15,188 nucleotides of DNA from Phascolarctobacterium sp. (GCA_022718015.1 JAIHZV010000005.1:1-15188), one strand, 5' to 3'; positions 7,177 through 14,472 are shown, counted from the first letter of the stretch. A program made the numbers and translations. Notes: generated by a model not told the origin, from the sequence alone.

Positions 7177-7195
7177 ATGCGGCAAAAGGCCGCAT
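7177..7195 (-). other. Hairpin at the predicted 5' end of the rubrerythrin mRNA
   Basis: ATGCGGC and GCCGCAT form a perfect 7-bp stem with a 5-base loop. Given a -10 at 7208-7213, transcription should begin near 7200, so this hairpin would lie only a few bases from the 5' end of a leader of about 80 bases. A transcript-stabilising role is possible but inferred. Confidence 0.5.
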
Positions 7196-7207
7196 GACCT
7201 TAATTTA

Positions 7208-7236
7208 ATTGTACTCCTTTATTCCCAAAGAGTCAA
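7208..7236 (-). promoter_or_regulatory. Sigma-A promoter of rubrerythrin
   Basis: On the minus strand, TTGACT (7236-7231) and TACAAT (7213-7208) are separated by exactly 17 bases. Both hexamers match the consensus in five of six positions. Confidence 0.85.
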
Positions 7237-7251
7237 GGATAATGATTATTT
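7237..7251. promoter_or_regulatory. PerR/Fur-like operator at the rubrerythrin promoter
   Basis: GGATAATGATTATTT (plus strand) has the perfect palindrome core ATAATGATTAT and matches 11 of the 14 defined positions of the PerR box TTATAATNATTATAA. It directly abuts the -35 hexamer. The same core is found at the second rubrerythrin promoter (10781-10795). The identity of the regulator is inferred. Confidence 0.6.
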
Positions 7252-7340
7252 GTTACGTTTTCTTTGCGATTTTTGTGTGAATTATAAATGAAACTTTTCC
7301 AGTGTTGCATAAGCGGATATATTTTTATGAAAGCAAATCA

Positions 7341-7376
7341 ACGCCCGGCCTCTACATTTCCATAGAAGCCGGGCGT
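7341..7376 (-). terminator. Terminator of the spoVB-M23 operon
   Basis: A 13-bp GC-rich stem (7341-7353 with 7364-7376, one G-U wobble on the minus-strand RNA) and a 10-base loop. It begins 16 bases after the M23 stop codon. The T tract after it is weak (TGATTTGCTTT), so termination may be incomplete. Confidence 0.75.
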
Positions 7377-7392
7377 CGCTACGCTCACCATA

Positions 7393-8334
7393 TTATTGTT
7401 TCAAGACATAGAACGGGTCAATAGTCTGACCGTCGGCCACCACCTCATAATGCAGGTGCGGCCCTGTGCTGTAGCCTGTGCTGCCCACAAAGCCGATAAT
7501 CTCACCCTTGATAACTGACTGCCCTGCTGCAACAGCAATACCGCTCATGTGGCCATAGGCAGTCTCATAGCCGTTGCCATGGGCGATACGCACATAACGT
7601 CCATAGCCGCCATTAGGGCCTGCCTGCTCAACGGTGCCTGCCGCCGTAGCATATACCGGCGTGCCAAAGTCAACAGCAATATCTATGCCGGGATGCCAGT
7701 CATAGCCGCCCTCTATAGGGCCCGTGCGTACACCATAGCTGCTGCTAATAACGCCGCCGTCCGTCGGCCACTTGTCAGGGAAGGTCGCAGCTGCGCCGCT
7801 TTTGCCCTCCACCTCGCCTAAAAGCTCGCTGACCGATTTTTTAGTAGCGTCGAGCATCTGCTTGATGTTCACGTTCTGCGCACGCAGCACCGCCATCGTG
7901 CCCTTGACGTCCAGCTTGCCCTGTCCTCCCTTGCCCGTATAGGACGTATTCGCAGACGTTTCCTTCGACGTCGTCGAGTCTACCATGCTCGTGCCCTCGC
8001 CCAGCTTGCTGCTGTCCACGTCACGGATAATCGCACGACGCAGCTTTTTCTCCAGATTAGAAATCTCGGCCATATCGCGCAGCATTCTTTCATTATCATT
8101 CACAAGCTGCTGCAGCTTCGTCTGCTGCTCCTGCTTATTCTGCTTATAAGCCGCAAAATCTGCCGCCTCACTGCGATAGTCCGCCAGCTGATAATAGAAG
8201 TAGCCTGCGCAGCTCACAGCGCCTGCCAGCAGCAAAGCACCTATAGCTGCACCAGCCTTGAGCTTCGCATAGGAGAACTCTATGTGTCTGCCATTCGGCA
8301 GAGTAAGCTCACATTTTTTCTCATTCTCTTCCAT
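7393..8334 (-). CDS. Membrane-anchored M23 (LytM-like) peptidase
   Basis: A 313-residue protein. A short cytoplasmic N-terminus is followed by one membrane helix (about 27-48), a coiled-coil region (about 52-105), a Ser/Thr/Gly-rich linker (105-145), and an M23 domain (about 185-313). The zinc and catalytic residues seen in LytM have counterparts: His214-x3-Asp218 in WHPGIDIA, His262 in YGHMSG, and His293/His295 in GPHLHYE. It is therefore likely an active endopeptidase that cuts peptidoglycan cross-bridges or stem peptides outside the membrane. GAGGT, overlapping the stop of the flippase gene, lies 9 bases before ATG 8334; the 12-base gap indicates co-transcription. The substrate bond cannot be told from sequence. 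Confidence 0.9.
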   Translation of the reverse strand: MEENEKKCELTLPNGRHIEFSYAKLKAGAAIGALLLAGAVSCAGYFYYQLADYRSEAADFAAYKQNKQEQQTKLQQLVNDNERMLRDMAEISNLEKKLRRAIIRDVDSSKLGEGTSMVDSTTSKETSANTSYTGKGGQGKLDVKGTMAVLRAQNVNIKQMLDATKKSVSELLGEVEGKSGAAATFPDKWPTDGGVISSSYGVRTGPIEGGYDWHPGIDIAVDFGTPVYATAAGTVEQAGPNGGYGRYVRIAHGNGYETAYGHMSGIAVAAGQSVIKGEIIGFVGSTGYSTGPHLHYEVVADGQTIDPFYVLKQ

Positions 8335-8346
8335 TTTTTATTTACC

Positions 8347-9957
8347 TCACTTGAAAAGACCAAAGCGCTGGCCTACCGCCAGCAATCTGCGTCCAACAAA
8401 GGGCACATTATCCAAATCCTCTTTATGCAGACCGCCGCACGCCAGCAGCGCCACTGCATAGGCAGGCACAGCAGCCACCATCGCAAACAGCACGCACCAC
8501 ATGCCCATGCTTGATGTCAGCGCCAGCACGCCATAAATCACCGCGCCCATAACGCCGGAAGCAAAGAACGGACGCACGATGCTGCCTACAGAGAAGCTGT
8601 AGCCTGTCAGCTTATAAATAAAGCCCATATTGATAATAGCTGCCACAGCAAAATCTGCCACCGTCGCCATCGACGCACCGCGGATGCCCAGCTCCGGCAC
8701 TGCCGTCAGGCTCCAGCTCATGACAACCTTGACCACGCAGGCAATAATCATATTCACTACCGGAATAGCCGTGCGCCCCAGGCCCTGCAGAATACCTGTA
8801 CTAATCTGATGCATACCAAGGAACAGAATACCGATGCTCATCGTCTGAATCGCAGGCGCTGCACCGGGAGCGTTATAAACAAGCGCTGCCACCTTCTCAG
8901 CCAGACAGTACAAGCCCATAAAGCAGGGAAGGGTGATAATCATCGCTACGCGAAAGGCGATACGGATTTTATCGCGGATAGCCTCAAAGCTGCCCAGCGT
9001 GCGGGATTCGGAAATCGAAGGCACCAGGCTGATGGTCATAGCCGCCGTAAAAATCGTCGCCAGATTAACCAGCGGCACAGCCATACCTGTCAGATAGCCG
9101 AACAGCTCTGTCGCATGGTGAATATCAAAGCCAGCTGCCTCCAGTCGCTGCGGCACAATCAAAAGGTCGAGATTTGCGCCAATCGGCAGCATCAGGCTGG
9201 TCAGCGAAACCGGCAGCGCCAGCTTCAGCAGACGCTTGATAATATGTCCTGCGCTTTCTATAGGCGCACTGTCGTCCTGCTCGGCCATTTCTCTTTGCAG
9301 ACGCTGCTTCAGACGGCGGTAGAACCACATCAGCACCAGCAAGGCACAGAAGGCACCCACGCCAGCGCCCATGCTCGCGCCGCCTGCAGCGAAGGCCAGG
9401 CCATACGGCATGAAGAGATCGGCAAAAATCAGCATCGTAATGACGCGCGTAAGCTGCTCCACAATCTCCGACACCGCTGTCGGCGTCATAATCTGCCAGC
9501 CCTGCAGATAGCCGCGGAAGCTAGCCAGAAAGGTTACGAAGAAAACAGCCGGAGCCAGCGCAATAATAGAATAGTAAGCGCGGCTGTCGCGGATGATGTG
9601 ATTATTAATCAGCCAGTCCGCGCCGAAAAACAGCGATGATGAGAACAGCAGGCCGCTTAAAAGCAGCACGCGCAGTGAAACGTTAAACACGCGCTTCGCA
9701 CCACGGTAATCCTTATTTGCCAGCTTCTCTGACGTAATAATGGAAATCGCCACCGGCACACCTGCGCTCGACACCGTAATCGCCATCAGATAAATCGGAA
9801 AGCCCATCTGATACAGGCCAATACCCTCGCCGCCCAGCACGCGTGACAGAATAATCCAGTTCAGTGAACCGATAACCTTGACCACGATGCTTGAGGCTGT
9901 AAGAATCAGCGTTCCCTTCAAAAATTTACTATTGGAAGCGTTATTTTCGTTGCTCAT
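8347..9957 (-). CDS. Polysaccharide/lipid II flippase of the SpoVB/MurJ (MOP) superfamily
   Basis: A 536-residue, strongly hydrophobic protein with about 14 predicted membrane helices. The N-terminal region (KGTLILTASSIVVKVIGSLN, then GGEGIGLYQMGFPIY) is characteristic of firmicute SpoVB/YtgP-type transporters. Family members flip lipid-linked precursors, lipid II in the MurJ branch, across the membrane. AAGGGGAT lies just before ATG 9957. It is followed after 12 bases by the M23 peptidase, so both probably serve cell-wall growth. SpoVB-type proteins occur in non-sporulating bacteria, so the name alone does not show sporulation. The exact substrate (lipid II or another undecaprenyl-linked glycan) is undecided. 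Confidence 0.88.
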   Translation of the reverse strand: MSNENNASNSKFLKGTLILTASSIVVKVIGSLNWIILSRVLGGEGIGLYQMGFPIYLMAITVSSAGVPVAISIITSEKLANKDYRGAKRVFNVSLRVLLLSGLLFSSSLFFGADWLINNHIIRDSRAYYSIIALAPAVFFVTFLASFRGYLQGWQIMTPTAVSEIVEQLTRVITMLIFADLFMPYGLAFAAGGASMGAGVGAFCALLVLMWFYRRLKQRLQREMAEQDDSAPIESAGHIIKRLLKLALPVSLTSLMLPIGANLDLLIVPQRLEAAGFDIHHATELFGYLTGMAVPLVNLATIFTAAMTISLVPSISESRTLGSFEAIRDKIRIAFRVAMIITLPCFMGLYCLAEKVAALVYNAPGAAPAIQTMSIGILFLGMHQISTGILQGLGRTAIPVVNMIIACVVKVVMSWSLTAVPELGIRGASMATVADFAVAAIINMGFIYKLTGYSFSVGSIVRPFFASGVMGAVIYGVLALTSSMGMWCVLFAMVAAVPAYAVALLACGGLHKEDLDNVPFVGRRLLAVGQRFGLFK

Positions 9958-9987
9958 ATAATCCCCTTATCCACTAAATAGTTATAC

Positions 9988-10015
9988 AGTATAATTATCC
10001 TCTTTTCCGCGCAAA
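9988..10015 (-). promoter_or_regulatory. Possible promoter of the flippase operon
   Basis: On the minus strand TATACT (9993-9988) has a weak -35, TTTGCG (10015-10010), 16 bases away. It would start transcription about 25 bases before the flippase gene. The -10 is good and the -35 is poor. Confidence 0.45.
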
Positions 10016-10065
10016 TTTACAAGTGCTTTTAACAGAAATGTCATAGACTCGTTACGTATTTTCGC

Positions 10066-10093
10066 TTGCATCTGGCACTGGGTGTGCTAAAAT
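10066..10093 (+). promoter_or_regulatory. Promoter of the outer-membrane protein gene
   Basis: TTGCAT (10066-10071) and TAAAAT (10088-10093) are separated by 16 bases, and TGC directly precedes the -10 (extended -10). It is divergent from the flippase promoter. Confidence 0.7.
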
Positions 10094-10134
10094 AAATTTA
10101 TAAGGCACATTGCCAGTAAAAGGAGTGAAGTATT

Positions 10135-10740
10135 ATGAAAAAATCTTTGAGCTTAATGACTGCGGCACTGCTTGCACTCGGTCTTTCCACGACCGCCTTT
10201 GCATCGCCGCTGAAAAACTATGACGCAGGCCACGTTGCTATCGACGCAGGCGTAACCCTGCCCTCCAGCGTCAAGGGCGACAACTACAAAATGAGCAAAT
10301 CCAACAGCACCTATGCCGGCGCAACTGTAGGCATAGGCAGTAACATGGCGCTGAACTACAAATGGAACAACTACAAGGCTGATGAAGCTAAAACCCGCGC
10401 TCAGCAATTCAACCTCATGTACAAGGTGCTGCCTGGTCTCTCCGCTTATGCAGGCTATCTGCATGCAGATACCTCCAGCGATAGCTTCTCCGGCAAAACC
10501 AAAAACTCCGGCCAGGTTGGTCTCTCTGCCGCTTATGATATTCCGCTGCTCTTCACCGTTTGGGGCAACGTTGGCGTAGGCACAAAGAACGCTGGCTATG
10601 AAATTGGCGTCAGCAAAGCAATCTTCAACAATGTTGAGCTCAACGCTTCCTACTATGACCAAAAATTCAACGATGCCTTCGGTGATGACAAGGATATGAA
10701 GGCTAAAGGCGTTAACCTCGGCGTAACCGTCAAATTCTAA
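10135..10740 (+). CDS. Small outer-membrane beta-barrel protein
   Basis: A 201-residue protein with a clear Sec signal peptide: MKKS, a hydrophobic core, and AFA at 21-23 before the likely cleavage site, leaving about 178 residues. The mature part alternates hydrophobic and polar residues in several Gly- and aromatic-rich stretches (HVAIDAGVTL, YAGATVGIGS, NLMYKVLPGLSAYAGYLHA, VGLSAAYDIPL, GYEIGVSKAI, VELNASYY). It ends in GVNLGVTVKF, with the terminal Phe that is the usual outer-membrane beta-barrel assembly signal. About eight strands seem likely. The function (porin, adhesin or structural) is unknown. It shows that the host has an outer membrane. AGGAGTG lies about 7 bases before the ATG. 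I see no convincing terminator after it. Confidence 0.85.
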   Translation: MKKSLSLMTAALLALGLSTTAFASPLKNYDAGHVAIDAGVTLPSSVKGDNYKMSKSNSTYAGATVGIGSNMALNYKWNNYKADEAKTRAQQFNLMYKVLPGLSAYAGYLHADTSSDSFSGKTKNSGQVGLSAAYDIPLLFTVWGNVGVGTKNAGYEIGVSKAIFNNVELNASYYDQKFNDAFGDDKDMKAKGVNLGVTVKF

Positions 10741-10780
10741 TTTGTTAGCAGGCGCTGACTAAATAAAACAAAAAAGTAAC

Positions 10781-10795
10781 GGATAATTATTATTG
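10781..10795. promoter_or_regulatory. PerR/Fur-like operator at the reverse rubrerythrin promoter
   Basis: GGATAATTATTATTG contains ATAATTATTAT, the same ATAATNATTAT core as the site at 7237-7251, with the same GG before it. It overlaps the first three bases of the -35 hexamer (10793-10798), a position suited to repression. Confidence 0.6.
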
Positions 10796-10821
10796 ACAAC
10801 TTGCGCAGCTTGTGGTATTAT
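10793..10821 (+). promoter_or_regulatory. Consensus sigma-A promoter of the reverse rubrerythrin
   Basis: A perfect TTGACA (10793-10798), 17 bases, then TATTAT (10816-10821). This is the strongest promoter in the window by match to consensus. Confidence 0.9.
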
Positions 10822-10849
10822 ATAAGTGTCAAGGGCACACAAGCTGTGC
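10803..10849. repeat. Inverted repeat flanking the -10 of the reverse rubrerythrin promoter
   Basis: GCGCAGCTTGTG (10803-10814) and CACAAGCTGTGC (10838-10849) are complementary over 12 positions with one C/T difference, 23 bases apart. One arm lies in the -35/-10 spacer and the other in the early transcribed region. The left arm would not be in the mRNA, so a DNA-binding site is more likely than an RNA hairpin. Confidence 0.55.
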
Positions 10850-10900
10850 TGATTAAAGAAAATCTAAGCAATGCAATATAAAAATCTGGAGGGAAACACT

Positions 10901-11446
10901 ATGAAAAAATTTGTATGTCAAGTATGTGGTTATGTATATGAAGGCGAAGCTGCTCCGGCAAAATGCCCGCAATGCGGCGCTCCGGCTAGCAAATTCACCG
11001 AGCAAAAGGGTGCTATGGAATGGGCTGCTGAGCACGTTGTAGGCGTTGCTTCCGACGTTCCGGAAGACATCAAAGCTGACCTGCGCGCTAACTTCAACGG
11101 CGAATGCTCCGAAGTAGGCATGTATCTGGCTATGAGCCGCGTAGCTTTCCGCGAAGGCTATCCGGAAATCGGCCTGTACTGGGAAAAAGCTGCTTTTGAA
11201 GAAGCAGAGCACGCTGCAAAATTCGCAGAGCTGCTGGGCGAAGTTGTTACCGACTCCACCAAAAAGAACCTGGAAATGCGTGTAGAGGCTGAAAACGGCG
11301 CAACCGCTGGCAAAACCGACCTGGCAAAACGCGCTAAGGCTCTGAACCTCGACGCTATCCATGACACCGTACATGAAATGGCTCGTGATGAAGCTCGCCA
11401 CGGCAAAGCTTTTGCAGGCCTGCTGGCTAGATACTTCGGTAAATAA
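10901..11446 (+). CDS. Reverse rubrerythrin (rubredoxin domain at the N-terminus)
   Basis: A 181-residue protein. Residues 1-35 form a rubredoxin-like domain (Cys6-x2-Cys9 in CQVCGYVYEG, Cys22-x2-Cys25 in CPQCGAP). From about 45 to the end is a ferritin-like diiron domain with ligands in GECSEVG (Glu68), EEAEH (Glu101, His104), a Glu near 130, and DEARH (Glu164, His167). This order is the reverse of classical rubrerythrin. Known relatives in clostridia act as NADH-linked peroxide and oxygen reductases. The start at 10901 has GGAGGG 7 bases upstream; an in-frame ATG at 10871 has no such site and adds ten residues outside the domain. It is monocistronic, with a consensus promoter and strong terminator, and is probably highly expressed and stress-controlled. 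Confidence 0.94.
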   Translation: MKKFVCQVCGYVYEGEAAPAKCPQCGAPASKFTEQKGAMEWAAEHVVGVASDVPEDIKADLRANFNGECSEVGMYLAMSRVAFREGYPEIGLYWEKAAFEEAEHAAKFAELLGEVVTDSTKKNLEMRVEAENGATAGKTDLAKRAKALNLDAIHDTVHEMARDEARHGKAFAGLLARYFGK

Positions 11447-11460
11447 TATTAGAATAGCTT

Positions 11461-11496
11461 ATCTCCCGCTGTCACTACGGCAGCGGGAGATTTTTT
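11461..11496 (+). terminator. Strong intrinsic terminator of the reverse rubrerythrin
   Basis: A perfect 11-bp stem (11461-11471 with 11481-11491), 9-base loop, followed by a run of six T. Confidence 0.93.
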
Positions 11497-11561
11497 GTTG
11501 TCAGTAGCCCGACTTACTGAACACTTTTCGATTTTTGTCCATTATTTCACATTTCCGCGCC

Positions 11562-11590
11562 TTTAAAAAAGGCTCTAAATATGATATTAT
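11562..11590 (+). promoter_or_regulatory. Possible promoter of the tetrapyrrole operon
   Basis: TATTAT (11585-11590) has a poor -35, TTTAAA (11562-11567), at 17 bases. The region is AT-rich and the call is weak, but a promoter is expected between the terminator at 11496 and the gene start at 11653. Confidence 0.35.
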
Positions 11591-11652
11591 ATATAAGTTA
11601 AGAAGTCTCTTTAATGACACACATTATCACATCAATAAAGGTGAATTATCTA

Positions 11653-12309
11653 ATGCTTATTAACAATAATTTCCAATATCCGGCTATGCTGAAGGTTGCC
11701 GGCAAGCACTGCGTCATTATCGGCGGCGGCGCCGTCGCCGCACGCAAGCTCCGGACGCTTCTGGACGCAGGCGCACGCGTCACTGTCGTTGCCCCTGAGT
11801 TCTGCGCAGAGGTGCAGAGCCTTGCCGCACGCTGCACGCTTGTCACCGACAGCTATAAGCCGCAGTATCTCGAGGGCGCCTTTGTGGTCATTGCCGCCAC
11901 AAGCAGCTTCGCGGTCAACCGCGAAATAAGCGCCGCTGCTCCCTGCCTCGTGAACAACATCACAGAGCCGGAGCTCAGCAACTTTACCGTGCCTTCCTCC
12001 ATCAGCGAGGGAAGCATCACTATCGCCCTGGCGACGGGCGGTATGCCAGCCTTCACGCGCCTGCTGAAAACTCAGCTTGCGCAATTTATAACGCCGGAGC
12101 TGGCAGACTTTAACGACTTTCTGCGCGAGCAGCGGGACGTGGTTAAAGCTATTACCCCCGACAGTAAAGCGCACACAGTCTTTTGGCGCAGCGTTTTAAA
12201 TAAGGCATTATTAAATCAAGTCATGGCAGGCGAAACTGCCAAAGCAAAGGAGAAGGTATTAGATGCAGTTAACAGTTTTAGGTCTCAATCACAGGACAGC
12301 CCCCGTTGA
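11653..12309 (+). CDS. Precorrin-2 dehydrogenase / sirohydrochlorin ferrochelatase-like (SirC/CysG N-terminal type)
   Basis: A 218-residue protein. Its N-terminus has a Rossmann NAD-binding motif, VIIGGGAVAARK (21-32), then VTVVAPEF, AATSSFAVNR, ITEPELSNFTVPSS (103-116) and the ALATGGMPAF turn (125-134). This is the fold of SirC, Met8p and the CysG N-terminal module, which oxidises precorrin-2 to sirohydrochlorin with NAD+ for siroheme or cobalamin. Where CysG has the catalytic aspartate (about residue 104, in a VxDD pattern) this protein has Thr104-Glu105, so activity should be checked. The start at 11653 has AAAGGTGA 8 bases upstream; an in-frame ATG at 11614 lacks one. The gene overlaps hemA by 47 bases, which implies translational coupling. 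Confidence 0.88.
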   Translation: MLINNNFQYPAMLKVAGKHCVIIGGGAVAARKLRTLLDAGARVTVVAPEFCAEVQSLAARCTLVTDSYKPQYLEGAFVVIAATSSFAVNREISAAAPCLVNNITEPELSNFTVPSSISEGSITIALATGGMPAFTRLLKTQLAQFITPELADFNDFLREQRDVVKAITPDSKAHTVFWRSVLNKALLNQVMAGETAKAKEKVLDAVNSFRSQSQDSPR

Positions 12310-13567
12310 GATTCGTGAACGCTTCAATTTCTCTCAGGAAAGGGTTGCCAGTATCCTGCGTCGTCTGCGCAATTACGATAATATCCCCGAAGCCATGCTG
12401 CTGTCCACCTGTAACCGCACAGAGCTGTACATGGTTATCGAAAATCCGCACGACGCCATTCCCTTCATCAAAGCATTGCTCCAGCATCTTGCCGGCGAGC
12501 AATACAAAAGCGAGTATTTTTATAATCTCAACGGCACAAATTGCGTCAAGCATCTGTTCCGCGTAGCTTCCAGCCTCGATTCGCTCATCGTCGGCGAAGG
12601 CCAGATTCTTAGTCAGATTAAAAGCGCCTATCTGCTGGCACGTGAAACCGGTATGACGGATACAATTTTAAATACCATCATGAACCGCGCCATTGCCGTC
12701 GGCAAGCGCGTGCGTACCGAAACGAAGATTGCCTTCAGCAGTGTTTCTGTTTCCAGCGCCGCTGTCGATTTGGCCATCAATATTCTTGGCGACCTTTCTA
12801 AGGCGCAGATTCTTGTTGTCGGCGCAGGCAAGATGAGCGAGCTGACTGCCCGCCATCTGCTCGATAAGGGCGCGCAGACCATCTGCGTCAGCAACCGCCA
12901 TTATGAGCGTGCGCATGACCTGGCCGACAAATTCCACGGCACAGCTATTCCCTACCGTGCCATGTTCGAGCATGCTGCCGACGCTGATATCATCATCACC
13001 TCGACAGGCGCACCGCACTACGTGCTGACAAAAGAAAACCTCGGTCCGCTGCTGCCCAAGCGCAACGGTCGTCCGCTGATTCTTATTGATATTGCTGTAC
13101 CGCGTGACGTTGACCCCAGACTGGCCGATGTTCCCGGTGTAACAATTTATAACATCGATGACCTCGAGGGCGTTGTCGATACCAATAAAAGCTTCCGCAG
13201 CCATGAAGCCCAGGTTGCCGAGCAGATTATCACTGAAGAAATTGCTGCACTCAAGGAACGCTTACGTTATTATACCATGCGTCCTGTTATGGTACAGCTG
13301 CATGATAAAATGAATTTCTTACGTCAGAAGGTGCTCAAAAAAGCCTTTATCAAGCTGCCCAATCTGACGGACAACGAAAAACGCATCATTGACCTCATGA
13401 CTCAGCGCTTAGAGCATAAGTTCCTGCGCGAGCCGATGAAGGCTATGAACGCTGTTGCCGGCACAGCCGACGAGGAGCGTTACAGAAGGATGATGATTGA
13501 TTTATTCTTATTAAATGAAACCGGAGAGGAGTTTGGCGATGAAAGCAAAATTGACGATTGGGACTAG
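12263..13567 (+). CDS. hemA: Glutamyl-tRNA reductase
   Basis: A 434-residue cytoplasmic enzyme that reduces glutamyl-tRNA(Glu) to glutamate-1-semialdehyde, the first committed step of C5-pathway tetrapyrrole synthesis. Motifs are GLNHRTAPVEIRERF (7-21), LLSTCNRTELY with catalytic Cys50, GEGQILSQIKSAY (about 112-124), the NADPH-binding VVGAGKMSE (about 188-196), and a C-terminal helical dimerisation part with RLEHKFLREPMKAM. Length is typical. AAAGGAGAAGG lies about 8-10 bases upstream of the ATG, within the 3' end of the preceding gene. It overlaps hemC by 29 bases. The tight overlaps of four genes suggest one mRNA; the gene neighbourhood is typical of firmicute hem operons. Confidence 0.96.
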   Translation: MQLTVLGLNHRTAPVEIRERFNFSQERVASILRRLRNYDNIPEAMLLSTCNRTELYMVIENPHDAIPFIKALLQHLAGEQYKSEYFYNLNGTNCVKHLFRVASSLDSLIVGEGQILSQIKSAYLLARETGMTDTILNTIMNRAIAVGKRVRTETKIAFSSVSVSSAAVDLAINILGDLSKAQILVVGAGKMSELTARHLLDKGAQTICVSNRHYERAHDLADKFHGTAIPYRAMFEHAADADIIITSTGAPHYVLTKENLGPLLPKRNGRPLILIDIAVPRDVDPRLADVPGVTIYNIDDLEGVVDTNKSFRSHEAQVAEQIITEEIAALKERLRYYTMRPVMVQLHDKMNFLRQKVLKKAFIKLPNLTDNEKRIIDLMTQRLEHKFLREPMKAMNAVAGTADEERYRRMMIDLFLLNETGEEFGDESKIDDWD

Positions 13568-14459
13568 ACAAAGCCTGCTCGCACTGTGGCAGAGCAACCA
13601 TATCGCTGCCCTGCTGCGCGAAAAATATCCAGAATGTGAGGTTGTCCTGAAAAAAATTGTCACCAAGGGCGACCGTATTTTAGATGTGCCGCTGGCACAA
13701 ATCGGCGGCAAGGGACTGTTCACTAAGGAGATTGAAACGGAGCTGGCTGACGGCACCATCGACCTCGCTGTCCACAGTCTCAAGGATATGCCCACCGTTC
13801 TGCCCGAAGGCCTGTGCCTGACCGCGATTACCGAGCGTGCCAACGTAGGCGATGCCTTCGTCAGCAACAAATATGCCAGCTTTGAGGAGCTGCCCTTGGG
13901 CGCCGTTATCGGCACCTCCAGCCTGCGCCGTAAGGCTCAGCTTTTGGCAGCACGCCCCGATTTGCAGATTATGGACCTGCGCGGCAATGTTGATACCCGT
14001 CTGCGCAAGCTCGACGAGGGACTGTATGATGCCATTATCCTTGCAGCCGCAGGCCTGGAACGCCTCGGCCACGGCGACCGCATCACAGCGCTGATTACGC
14101 CTGACGTATGCCTGCCTGCTGTCGGCCAGGGCGCTTTGGCTATCGAAGCACGCACAGCTGACGACGAGGTTCGCTCCATGCTGGAGTTTTTAAATGACCT
14201 GCCTACAAAACAATCCACCGACGCTGAACGCGCCTTCCTCGGACTGCTCGAGGGCGGCTGCCAGGTGCCTATCGGTGTGCATGCTGACGTAGCAGGCGAG
14301 CAAATCAAAATCGAAGCAATTATTGCAGCTTTAGACGGCAGCACTGTGCTGCGCGATACTATTACAGGCAAGGCTGAAGACGCTGTTGCCTTAGGCCAGC
14401 AGCTTGGCAAAAAAATGCTGGCAGCTGGTGGTCAGGAAATCCTGGCCGCAATTCTTTAA
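13539..14459 (+). CDS. hemC: Hydroxymethylbilane synthase (porphobilinogen deaminase)
   Basis: A 306-residue enzyme that joins four porphobilinogens into hydroxymethylbilane. Visible are the N-terminal IGTRQSLLALWQ, KIVTKGDRI, GGKGLFTKEIE, AVHSLKDMP with catalytic Asp83, the LRGNVDTRL motif (148-156), the GQGALAIE motif (197-204), and LEGGCQVPIG with Cys241, the residue that carries the dipyrromethane cofactor. The full set of key residues is present. I chose ATG 13539: GGAGAGGAG lies about 7 bases upstream. An in-frame ATG at 13515 would add eight unconserved residues. The stop codon overlaps the AAGGAG of the next gene, cobA. Confidence 0.96.
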   Translation: MKAKLTIGTRQSLLALWQSNHIAALLREKYPECEVVLKKIVTKGDRILDVPLAQIGGKGLFTKEIETELADGTIDLAVHSLKDMPTVLPEGLCLTAITERANVGDAFVSNKYASFEELPLGAVIGTSSLRRKAQLLAARPDLQIMDLRGNVDTRLRKLDEGLYDAIILAAAGLERLGHGDRITALITPDVCLPAVGQGALAIEARTADDEVRSMLEFLNDLPTKQSTDAERAFLGLLEGGCQVPIGVHADVAGEQIKIEAIIAALDGSTVLRDTITGKAEDAVALGQQLGKKMLAAGGQEILAAIL

Positions 14460-14472
14460 GGAGAGTGACATC

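Noticed and set aside
8809..9639. Plus-strand open frame of 276 codons opposite the flippase
   Set aside because: The product is rich in His, Arg, Gln and Asn without domains, as expected for the antisense of a membrane-protein gene. No Shine-Dalgarno sequence or promoter supports it.
10750..10770. Possible terminator after the outer-membrane protein (TTAGCAG / CTGACTAA)
   Set aside because: It has a bulge, a three-base loop and no T run on the plus strand, so it is not convincing.
10871..10900. Earlier ATG for the reverse rubrerythrin
   Set aside because: It adds ten residues before the rubredoxin domain and has no ribosome site, whereas GGAGGG is placed ideally for 10901.
11559..11573. 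GCCTTT-AAA-AAAGGC hairpin before the tetrapyrrole operon
   Set aside because: The stem is only 6 bp, with a three-base loop and no T tract, and lies in an AT-rich promoter region. It is too weak to call as a terminator or riboswitch.
11497..11652. Cobalamin or other riboswitch before the tetrapyrrole operon
   Set aside because: The 156 bases are AT-rich and too short for a complete cobalamin aptamer, and no B12-box-like sequence was seen.
13515..13538. Earlier ATG for hemC
   Set aside because: The ribosome site GGAGAGGAG lies after this ATG and is spaced for 13539, which also begins exactly at the conserved N-terminus.
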